A DNA stretch of 7,989 nt. Origin: JAGTRP01 sp050259815 (GTDB taxonomy: Bacteria > Pseudomonadota > Gammaproteobacteria > Burkholderiales > Rhodocyclaceae). The stretch is taken from contig JBLNBI010000454.1 in the NCBI GenBank assembly GCA_050259815.1, positions 1 through 7,989 on the forward strand. The letters are read 5' to 3'. Position 1 is the stretch's first letter. The number at the start of each line of letters is the position of its first letter. Below are positions 1-5,806 of the stretch, one piece after another. A program made the translations under genes and the position numbers. The notes under the pieces were generated by a model. The model ran no database searches. It saw nothing but the letters and a program-made list of their open reading frames with translations, and was not told the origin of the DNA.

Positions 1-285
1 GCCCTCCAGAAGGCCGGCCTGACCCTGGACCAGATCGACGTGATCGAATCCAACGAAGCCTTCGCTGCCCAGTCCATCGCCGTGGCCCGCGGCCTCGATC
101 TGAACCCGGCCAAGACCAACGTGAACGGCGGCGCCATCGCCCTGGGTCACCCGGTCGGCGCCACCGGTGCCGTCATCGTCACCAAGCTGCTGCACGAAAT
201 GCAGCGCTCCGGTGCCCGTTACGGCATGGCCACCATGTGTATCGGCGGCGGCCAGGGTATCACCACCATCTACGAGCGCATCTAA
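1..285 (+). CDS. Thiolase (acetyl-CoA C-acetyl/acyltransferase), C-terminal part, truncated by window start
   Basis: The last 94 codons of a thiolase read in frame 1 from the window edge to a TAA stop. Thiolases condense two acyl-CoA molecules or cleave 3-ketoacyl-CoA in the cytoplasm, serving polyhydroxybutyrate synthesis, beta-oxidation or acetoacetate metabolism. Visible signatures are the NEAFAAQ segment (about codons 18-24), the block NGGAIALGHPVGATG with the catalytic His in GHP, and the C-terminal CIGGGQG loop with the second catalytic Cys. The ending (TMCIGGGQG then IYERI) resembles BktB-like and general acetyl-CoA acetyltransferases more than classical PhaA, but the specificity-determining N-terminal half is missing, so no gene symbol is given. 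A strong terminator follows 22 bases after the stop, so the gene ends its transcription unit and is separate from the Anbu gene downstream. Confidence 0.95.
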   Translation, partial: ALQKAGLTLDQIDVIESNEAFAAQSIAVARGLDLNPAKTNVNGGAIALGHPVGATGAVIVTKLLHEMQRSGARYGMATMCIGGGQGITTIYERI

Positions 286-307
286 GCAGTCGCCCTCGGC
301 GGTATCG

Positions 308-340
308 AAACCCGGCGGAGCAATCCGCCGGGTTTTTCTT
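308..340 (+). terminator. Intrinsic (Rho-independent) terminator of the thiolase gene
   Basis: A perfect 9-bp stem, CCCGGCGGA (311-319) against TCCGCCGGG (324-332), encloses a GCAA tetraloop of the stable GNRA class. The stem is extended by AAA (308-310) facing TTT (333-335), and the descending arm runs straight into a T-rich tract (TTTTTCTTTT). It starts 22 bases after the thiolase stop codon. The U-tract is good only on the plus strand, and there is no minus-strand gene nearby that it would serve. Confidence 0.93.
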
Positions 341-395
341 TTGTACCTTCTGCACCAAATCCGGTAGGCAGGCTCTAAGCCACAGTTTGGCCGTC

Positions 396-400
396 AGGAG
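396..400 (+). promoter_or_regulatory. Shine-Dalgarno site deciding the GTG start of the Anbu gene
   Basis: AGGAG lies 5 bases before the GTG at 406. The ATG at 401 is only a three-codon frame (ATG CCG TGA) whose stop overlaps the GTG, so it cannot be the start. The GTG frame is the one that places Thr as residue 2, as the N-terminal nucleophile fold requires. Confidence 0.8.
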
Positions 401-405
401 ATGCC

Positions 406-1209
406 GTGACTTATTGCGTCGGAATGCGTCTCGACGCGGGCTTGGTCTTCCTTTCCGATTCCCGGACCAATGCCGGTGTCGACCACATCAACAGCTTCCG
501 CAAGATGCATTTCTTCGAGCGCCGGGGGGAGCGGGTACTGACCCTGATGACGGCGGGTAACCTGTCCATCAGCCAGTCCGTGGTCAATACCCTGCGGGAA
601 CGCCTGGAATCCTCCCGGGGCGCCAATCTCAACAAGGTGCCCAACATGTTCGAGGCGGCCAAGCACATCGGGGATTGCCTGCGGGAGGTCCATGACCGGG
701 ACGCCAACGCCCTCAAGAATTTCGGGGTCGATTTCTCGGCGTCCTTTATCCTGGGGGGGCAGATCAAGGGCGAGGAGCCCCGGCTCTTCAATATCTACGC
801 CGCCGGCAACTTCATCGAGGCGACCCGGGAGACCCCCTATTTCCAGATCGGGGAATCCAAGTACGGCAAGCCCATCATCGATCGGGTCATCAACAGCCGC
901 ACCTCCCTGGACGAGGCCGCCAAGTGTGCCCTCATTTCCATGGATTCCAGCATCCGCTCCAACCTGTCGGTCGGGCTGCCCCTGGACCTGCTCATCTACG
1001 AGCGGGATGCCCTGCGGGTGGGGCACCATTACGTGATCACCGAGGACAGCGCCTATTTCAACCAGATTCGGCGACTATGGGGGGAGCGGCTTCGACAGGT
1101 CTTTTCCGAACTCCCCGAACCGGACTGGGACAACCTCCACCTTACCGCCGAAACCCTGCGGCAGACGCCGGCTACCGGCCGGCGGCGCAGCGAAAGCCGG
1201 GGGGACTGA
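406..1209 (+). CDS. Anbu (ancestral beta-subunit) proteasome-like N-terminal threonine hydrolase
   Basis: A 267-residue member of the COG3484 / Anbu family of bacterial proteasome homologues, related to HslV and the 20S beta subunit and predicted to assemble into a cytoplasmic oligomer. The GTG start gives M-T-Y; removal of Met would expose Thr as the nucleophile. The proteasome-like active-site set is visible: Asp18 in LSDSR, Lys33 in SFRKMH, and the Gly-rich TAGNLS turn at 49-54. The family-typical blocks YFQIGESKYGKP and MDSSIRSNLSVGLPLDLL follow in the C-terminal half. The length is normal for Anbu; the last 25 or so residues are a polar, Arg-rich tail. Anbu genes are often found beside an alpha-E protein, a transglutaminase-like protein and a circularly permuted ATP-grasp protein. 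None is here: the upstream gene is a terminated thiolase and the downstream gene is convergent, so this copy looks monocistronic. Its natural substrate is not known. Confidence 0.93.
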   Translation: MTYCVGMRLDAGLVFLSDSRTNAGVDHINSFRKMHFFERRGERVLTLMTAGNLSISQSVVNTLRERLESSRGANLNKVPNMFEAAKHIGDCLREVHDRDANALKNFGVDFSASFILGGQIKGEEPRLFNIYAAGNFIEATRETPYFQIGESKYGKPIIDRVINSRTSLDEAAKCALISMDSSIRSNLSVGLPLDLLIYERDALRVGHHYVITEDSAYFNQIRRLWGERLRQVFSELPEPDWDNLHLTAETLRQTPATGRRRSESRGD

Positions 1210-1214
1210 GCGAC

Positions 1215-3710
1215 CTATATCAGGGGATGGGCGGGCTGGAGCAGCAGGGACTCGAACTGCTCCGCCCCCACCGGCTTGCCGTAGAAATACCCCTGGCCAA
1301 AGTGGCTGCCGTGGGCCCGCAGGAAAGCTTCCTCGCTGCCCCGTTCGATGCCCTCCGCCACCACCGACAGTTTCAGGGCATGGGCCATGGAGAGGATGGC
1401 CTTGACCAGTTCAGCGCTGTTCCGGTCGCTGGTGATGCCGCTGACGAAGGAGCGGTCGATCTTCAGCGTCTGGATGGGGAAGCGGTGGAGATAGCCCAGG
1501 GCGGAATAGCCGGTGCCGAAATCGTCGATGGCGACGGAGAAGCCCGCCGCAGTGAGCTTCTCTAGGGTTCTACGAATCTTCTCGCAGTCGTCGAGAAGGA
1601 CGCTTTCGGTAATTTCCAGTTCGATCCAGGCGGGACGGCAGCGGGTGCGTTCGGCGATGGCGCAGATGCTTTCCGCCAGATTGCCGTGGCGGAACTGGCG
1701 GCTGGAAAGATTGACCGCAACCCGCAGGGGATCGTTGCGCCCCTGGTTCCAGCGGGCGGCCTGGGCGAAGGCGGTGGCCAGGGCCCATTCCCCCATGCCC
1801 AGGATGAGGCCGGTATCCTCGGCCACGGGAATGAAGCGATTCGGCGGCACCTGGCCGAGGCCGGGATTGCGCCACCGCATCAGGGCTTCGGCCCCGACCA
1901 GGCGCCCGGCGGCGAGATCCACCTGGGGCTGGTAATGGAGCTGCAACTCGTCCCGTACCACGGCATGGCGTAGTCCGCCCTCGATCTGCAGGCGTTCCCG
2001 GGATTTTTCGGTCAAGTCGGCGGTGTAGAAACGGTAACAGGCCGGGCCGCATTTCTTGGCATCCCCGAGGGCAGAATCGGCAAATTGCAGCAGGCGGCCG
2101 ACGTCGTCGGCGTCGGCGGGGGATAAGGCGATGCCGATGCTCACGGTGATGAAGATTTCGCTATCCCGGTGCCGGAAGGGCGATGCGATGCCGTCGAAAA
2201 TCTTTTCGGCGACCCGCTCCAGGTCGGCGGTCACACGCATTTCCGGCAGGACCACGGCGAACTCGTCACCGCTCAGGCGGGCGACGGTATCGTAGTCCCG
2301 GAGGAGGGAACGCAGCCGCTCCCCGAATTCGATCAATACCCGATCCCCAACCCCATGGCCGAAACTGTCGTTGACCTCCTCGAACCGGTCCAGGTCGATG
2401 AGCATGAGCCCCATGAGATTGCCCCGTTCCGTAGCGTCGGCCATGGCTTGGCGGGCTTGCTCGATGAGGTGGGCACGGTTGGGAAGACCGGTCAGGATGT
2501 CGCAGTAGGTGAGGTTGTGGAGATAGCCCTCGTAGTTCTTGAGTTCGGTGATGTCCTGGGTGGTGCCGATGAGACGCAGGGGGTTCCCGGATTCCGGGGC
2601 GTACTCCACCAGCACCTTGCTGTGGAGATGGGCGATCTGCCCGTTCGCCCGGGTGATCCGGTAGCTGTAGGAGATTTCCGGGCTTTGGTGCCGGTAGGCG
2701 TCGTGCAGGATGCCGACGACCCGGTCCCGGTCTTCGTCGATGATCTCGGCCAGGACTTCATTCACGTGGGGCCGCCAGGCGGCAGGGCGGTCGAAAATGC
2801 GGCACACCTCTTCGGAAACCAGGGATTCCTCGCTCCGATAGTCCCACTCCCAATGGCCGATGTGGGCCTGGGCCTCGGCCAGTTCGAGCCGCCGCTGGCT
2901 TCTCTTCTGGACCGAGATGTCGCGCCCGACGGCCAGGACGCCGCTCACTTGGCCGTTCTCGTCCAGCTCCGGGGTCAGGCGGACCAGGCTGTTGATGACA
3001 CGGCCATGGTCTCCCTGCCACTCCAGTTCGATGTCGCGGCTGACACCCGTTTGGATGACCTCCCGGAGGCTGGTTTCGTAGGCTTCCATCGCCGGGGACC
3101 AGGGCCCTTCCGTCGGGCGCCGCCCCAGCAGGTCGACCACCGGTTTTCCGCTGGCGGCGACCAGGGCTGGATTGGCGTAGATGCGGACGCAATTGCGGTC
3201 GTAGCGGGCAATGGTGTCCGGGGAGTTTTCCACGAGGACATGGAATTTCTCCTGGTATCGGCGTTTCAGCTCGGCCGTGTATGCCTGGTCGGAAATGTCC
3301 CGGACCAGGCATAGGTTGTAGGGCTCGTTGTGATACAGGAACTGCTGGATCCGGATTTCCACGGGAAAGCAGTGGCCGTTTTTTCGGCGGTGGCGGCTCT
3401 TCAGGGTAAACATGCCCTCGTCCCGCCGTTTCTGTTCGAGGGCTATCCAGTCTTCCTGGGTGAAATCCGGGTCGATGTCGAAAACCGTCATCTGGAGCAG
3501 TTCGTCTCCGGAATACCCCAGGGCCCGGCAAGCCTCGCCATTGACGTGGATGAACCGGGCATCGCCGTTGACGAGGTAGATGGCCTCCCGGACCAGATCC
3601 AGGGCGAAATCCAGGATGGAAAGGCGATGGGCCGTATCCCGCGGCCTCTCCGGAATGGTGTCCTCGAGGGGCCACTTGCGGTTGAGGCAGCGTTTAGGCG
3701 GTTGGTTCAT
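1215..3710 (-). CDS. PAS-PAS-PAS-GGDEF-EAL cyclic-di-GMP signalling protein
   Basis: An 831-residue protein, probably cytoplasmic since no TM segment is visible, predicted to make and/or degrade cyclic-di-GMP. Order: PAS about 30-145, PAS about 148-270, PAS with PAC-like end about 272-393, GGDEF about 400-560, EAL about 580-825. The GGDEF domain begins with the usual DxLTGLPNR block (403-412), carries SGDEF (480-484) as its signature, and has an RxxD inhibitory site (RDYD, 471-474) five residues before it. The EAL domain keeps EALMRW (608-613), NLSSRQF (667-673), ELEITES (697-703), DDFGTG (729-734), LKID (749-752), AEGIE (785-789) and QGY (806-808), so the metal and general-base residues of active phosphodiesterases appear intact. 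The ATG at 3710 is chosen because GGAG lies 6 bases before it. The frame stays open to a TTG at 3854, but that extension is low-complexity Arg/Pro. The stop is 5 bases from the convergent Anbu stop. Confidence 0.93.
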   Translation of the reverse strand: MNQPPKRCLNRKWPLEDTIPERPRDTAHRLSILDFALDLVREAIYLVNGDARFIHVNGEACRALGYSGDELLQMTVFDIDPDFTQEDWIALEQKRRDEGMFTLKSRHRRKNGHCFPVEIRIQQFLYHNEPYNLCLVRDISDQAYTAELKRRYQEKFHVLVENSPDTIARYDRNCVRIYANPALVAASGKPVVDLLGRRPTEGPWSPAMEAYETSLREVIQTGVSRDIELEWQGDHGRVINSLVRLTPELDENGQVSGVLAVGRDISVQKRSQRRLELAEAQAHIGHWEWDYRSEESLVSEEVCRIFDRPAAWRPHVNEVLAEIIDEDRDRVVGILHDAYRHQSPEISYSYRITRANGQIAHLHSKVLVEYAPESGNPLRLIGTTQDITELKNYEGYLHNLTYCDILTGLPNRAHLIEQARQAMADATERGNLMGLMLIDLDRFEEVNDSFGHGVGDRVLIEFGERLRSLLRDYDTVARLSGDEFAVVLPEMRVTADLERVAEKIFDGIASPFRHRDSEIFITVSIGIALSPADADDVGRLLQFADSALGDAKKCGPACYRFYTADLTEKSRERLQIEGGLRHAVVRDELQLHYQPQVDLAAGRLVGAEALMRWRNPGLGQVPPNRFIPVAEDTGLILGMGEWALATAFAQAARWNQGRNDPLRVAVNLSSRQFRHGNLAESICAIAERTRCRPAWIELEITESVLLDDCEKIRRTLEKLTAAGFSVAIDDFGTGYSALGYLHRFPIQTLKIDRSFVSGITSDRNSAELVKAILSMAHALKLSVVAEGIERGSEEAFLRAHGSHFGQGYFYGKPVGAEQFESLLLQPAHPLI

Positions 3711-3716
3711 CGGGTG

Positions 3717-3720
3717 CTCC
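3717..3720 (-). promoter_or_regulatory. Shine-Dalgarno site deciding the start of the GGDEF-EAL gene
   Basis: On the minus strand GGAG sits 6 bases before the ATG at 3710-3708. The alternative in-frame ATG at 3722 (four codons upstream) has no comparable purine-rich site at proper distance, and the TTG at 3854 would add 48 low-complexity residues. Confidence 0.6.
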
Positions 3721-3885
3721 ATCTGGATTTCTGTGCCTGTTGTAGTGCGGGCGCTACGGCGTGCCCGACTGGGCCCGGGCGGCAGCGCCGGCGCTCGTGG
3801 CCGGCGGCGCGCTATAGGCGCCCGTTCCCCCCGTCCCCCTGGAGGCCGATTCAAGGCTCATGCAGTCACTCTCCCTCGTTTGATT

Positions 3886-3906
3886 CCGATGTGTTGGCCC
3901 CATCGG
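3886..3906. repeat. Short inverted repeat in the gap upstream of the GGDEF-EAL gene
   Basis: CCGATG (3886-3891) and CATCGG (3901-3906) are perfect inverted copies separated by 9 bases. No T-run follows on either strand, so it is not a terminator. It lies about 180 bases upstream of the GGDEF-EAL start and could be an operator half-site pair or chance. Confidence 0.3.
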
Positions 3907-3968
3907 TAGAGGAGGGAAGGATCACCCGGATGCCGCTGGGACAGGAATCAGGCTGAACTGAATTTGGG

Positions 3969-4052
3969 GTAGGTGAATACGAACGTCGGGTAAGGACTGG
4001 GGTGGATCATGTAGGAGTGGGTGTCGGCGGTGTAGGGATATTCCGACGTCTG
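3969..4052 (-). repeat. Degenerate 21-base tandem periodicity after the kinase stop codon
   Basis: GTAGG occurs at 3969, 4011 and 4032, and GTAAGG at 3990, giving four starts exactly 21 bases apart. The first and fourth 21-base units match at 14 of 21 positions by eye; the two middle units share little beyond the first five or six bases. On the minus strand each unit ends in a TAC codon, so in the frame continuing from the kinase a Tyr falls every seventh codon. It may be a decayed repeat, a coding remnant, or chance. Confidence 0.35.
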
Positions 4053-4076
4053 GACGGTCGGCGATCGCCTTGAGGA

Positions 4077-5309
4077 TCAGGCCGGGAAGCGGAGGATGAT
4101 TTCGGTGCCCTGGCCGGGGGCGCTGCGGATATCCAGATGGCCGCCGAGCATGACCGAGCGTTCCCAGATGCCGAGAAGCCCGAAGGTCTTGGGGCGGGGC
4201 GCGAGGGGATCGAATCCCTTGCCCTTGTCCCGGACCCTCAGGACCAGGTCGGTCCCTTCCCGTTCCAGGAACACCTCGGCACGGTCGGCGCCGGAGTGCC
4301 GGGCGACATTGCCGAGGGATTCCTGGACGATGCGGAAGAGGGCGGTGGCGCGCGGGTCGCCCAGGTCGATGCCCTCGATGCCGTGGAAGGTGCATTCGAT
4401 GCCCTGGTTCTTGCTGAAGTCGAGGACCAGCCATTCCAGGGCGGGGATGATGCCCATGTTGAGGGGATTGGGCCGCAGTTCGGCAACGGCTTCCCGCAGG
4501 CCGTCGATGACCAGGTCCACCTGGGAAAGGAGGGCGGGAAGCCTTTCCCGGAAGGCGGCGGGGTCCGTCCATACCCGTTGCACGGAAAGGCCCATGCGCA
4601 GGGAACCCAGAAGCTGCCCGAGTTCCTCGTGAAGGTTGCGGGCGATGCGGCGGCGCTCCTCTTCCCGGACTTCCTCCCGGTGGGCCGTGAGTTCCTGCAG
4701 TAGCCGGCGGGATTCCTCGAGGCGATCGGCGGCTTCCCGGGCGGCGGTGATGTCATGGGCAATCCCGAGCACGGCGATGGGACGGCCTTCGGCATCGCGG
4801 ATCGGGGCCTTGACCGTTTCCACCAGGGCCCGCCGCCCGTCGCTGGCATAGGTGATCCACTCCTCATTGAACCTGGGGCGGTCGGCCAGGATGGCTTCCA
4901 GGTCCTTCTGGCGGAAGAAGGCGGCAAGCTCCTGGTCCACAAAGGCGAAATCGGTCTGGCCGATCACCTGGTCTTCCCTGAAGCCGCAGAACTCTTCGAA
5001 GAGCGGGTTGCACGCCAGGTAACGGCCTTCGGCATCCTTGATCCAGGCCATGTCCGGGAGTGCCCGGAAGAAGGTGCGCAGGATTCCCTGCTCTTGCTGC
5101 AGGCGGGCCACCACCGCATTCAGACCGTCGCCGTGTTCGGGGCCGGAATGCCGCTGACCCAGGCGGAATGCGGCGATCGGGAGAACGACGAGGAGCGCGG
5201 CTGCGGCCGGCAGGAAGACCCCTTCCGCCTGGGAGCCAGCGGCGCTCCAGGCCACCGCCAGGGCCAGGGCAGCTACCAGGAGCCAGGTGAGCTTGTCGGC
5301 GCGGGCCAT
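4077..5309 (-). CDS. NarX-family sensor histidine kinase, two TM segments plus PAS
   Basis: A 410-residue membrane kinase that would autophosphorylate on His and pass phosphate to a NarL-type receiver. Two hydrophobic segments (about 8-24 and 31-48) are joined by only a few polar residues, so there is no room for a periplasmic sensor; sensing is probably by the cytoplasmic PAS domain (about 78-190) or the membrane part. A coiled linker (about 190-220) leads to the HisKA_3 phosphoacceptor block RIARNLHEELGQ with His227. The ATPase domain shows the N-box ESLGNVARHS (Asn335), the G-box DKGKGFDP (about 361-368) and the FGLLGIWER block. The start at 5309 is chosen because it leads directly into TM1, 10 bases after the stop of the receiver gene. 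No good Shine-Dalgarno is visible, so translational coupling is likely. An open frame extends to 5450, but only over the receiver gene in another frame. Confidence 0.93.
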   Translation of the reverse strand: MARADKLTWLLVAALALAVAWSAAGSQAEGVFLPAAAALLVVLPIAAFRLGQRHSGPEHGDGLNAVVARLQQEQGILRTFFRALPDMAWIKDAEGRYLACNPLFEEFCGFREDQVIGQTDFAFVDQELAAFFRQKDLEAILADRPRFNEEWITYASDGRRALVETVKAPIRDAEGRPIAVLGIAHDITAAREAADRLEESRRLLQELTAHREEVREEERRRIARNLHEELGQLLGSLRMGLSVQRVWTDPAAFRERLPALLSQVDLVIDGLREAVAELRPNPLNMGIIPALEWLVLDFSKNQGIECTFHGIEGIDLGDPRATALFRIVQESLGNVARHSGADRAEVFLEREGTDLVLRVRDKGKGFDPLAPRPKTFGLLGIWERSVMLGGHLDIRSAPGQGTEIILRFPA

Positions 5310-5319
5310 GGTTGGGGGC

Positions 5320-5778
5320 TTACAGGTAGGGCGATTGCCGGCCGGCCGCGGGCATATCCGCGGCGGTGGACAAGGCCTCGGCAACGGCGGGGTCGATGAA
5401 GGGCTTGCCCAGGGCAACCTCGCGAATGGCATCGATGAGGATTTCCGCATCCTGGCCCTTGGCCACGAAGCCGTTGGCCCCGGCCTGCAGGGCCCTGACC
5501 ACGATCTGGGCCTCGTTCTGTATGGAGAGCACCAGGATGGGGAGGTCCGGATAGAGGCGGCGGATATGGGAGATCAGCGCTGCGCCGCAGAGGCCGGGCA
5601 TGCGCAGGTCGAGGAGAAGGAGATCGATCCCGCCCCGGGCCAGCAATACCAGGGCGTCCGGGCCGTCGGCCGCCTCTCCGGCCACCTGGAGATCGGGAAA
5701 GATGTCGAAGAGTTGCCGGAGGCTTTCGCGGATGAGGGTATGGTCGTCGGCGACCAGAAGACGGACTTGGCGTGCCAT
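5320..5778 (-). CDS. Receiver-only NarL-type response regulator lacking the LuxR HTH
   Basis: A 152-residue protein with one complete receiver domain: acidic pair Asp11-Asp12, phosphoacceptor Asp57 in LLLLDLRMPG, switch Ser85, and Lys107. It aligns closely with residues 1 to about 135 of the regulator at 6925-7557, including the linker FIDP-x-x-AE. It then ends in a short tail and TAA where the paralogue begins its LSDRE LuxR-type HTH. The kinase ATG follows 10 bases later, so the HTH is absent and not merely out of frame. All phosphorylation residues are kept, so it should be a working receiver. Its output is presumably through protein contacts, or it may act as a phosphate sink. It lies 28 bases after the stop of the pseudo-methyltransferase gene and just before its likely partner kinase, probably in one operon. 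The purine-rich AGGAAGAGAGG upstream is rather far from the ATG, so initiation may be weak or coupled. Confidence 0.92.
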   Translation of the reverse strand: MARQVRLLVADDHTLIRESLRQLFDIFPDLQVAGEAADGPDALVLLARGGIDLLLLDLRMPGLCGAALISHIRRLYPDLPILVLSIQNEAQIVVRALQAGANGFVAKGQDAEILIDAIREVALGKPFIDPAVAEALSTAADMPAAGRQSPYL

Positions 5779-5806
5779 GGTGCGGATAACTGCCTCTCTT
5801 CCTGGG

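Larger units (their letters stand above)
3711..4076. other. 366-base gap between kinase gene and GGDEF-EAL gene
   Basis: No confident gene is seen here. The part next to the kinase (3951-4076) continues the kinase frame beyond its TGA for 42 sense codons and shows a 21-base periodicity. The middle contains a 6-bp inverted repeat (3886-3906). The part nearest the GGDEF-EAL gene (about 3740-3840) is very GC-rich, with the 12-base palindrome AGCGCCGGCGCT at 3784-3795. A minus-strand frame of 35 codons (3861-3754), preceded by a GAGGGAGAG purine run, is possible, but its Ala/Gly/Ser/Thr-rich content gives no family match. I could not find a credible sigma-70 or sigma-54 promoter or a U-tract terminator. 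The GGDEF-EAL gene may have its own promoter here or be read through from the kinase operon. Confidence 0.6.

Noticed and set aside
341..378. Sigma-70 promoter for the Anbu gene (TTGTAC at 341, TA-containing hexamers about 17-27 bases later)
   Set aside because: The TTGTAC partly follows from the terminator T-tract and no good -10 hexamer stands at the correct spacing.
394..1029. A 211-codon minus-strand frame opposite the Anbu gene
   Set aside because: It is the complement of a conserved family protein, is Gly/Asp-rich without domain character, and has no ribosome-binding context.
2169..3314. A 381-codon open frame on the plus strand antisense to the GGDEF-EAL gene
   Set aside because: Its protein has no recognisable domain and lies wholly opposite a gene with five clear domains. 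Long antisense frames are common in GC-rich genes with G/C third positions.
3711..3854. TTG start adding 48 residues to the GGDEF-EAL protein
   Set aside because: The added residues are low-complexity Arg/Pro/Gly, and the ATG at 3710 has a well-placed GGAG.
4060..4069. GGCGATCGCC palindrome as a special repeat (HIP1-like core)
   Set aside because: A single copy was noticed; HIP1 significance applies to cyanobacterial genomes where it is highly abundant.
5310..5330. A frameshift hiding the LuxR HTH of the receiver-only regulator
   Set aside because: Only 10 bases separate its stop from the kinase start, and no HTH-like sequence is found in other frames there, so the domain is absent.
5310..5450. 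Extended N-terminus of the PAS histidine kinase from an ATG at 5450
   Set aside because: The extra 47 residues are Pro/Arg-rich and overlap the receiver gene in another frame. The ATG at 5309 starts directly at the first transmembrane segment.
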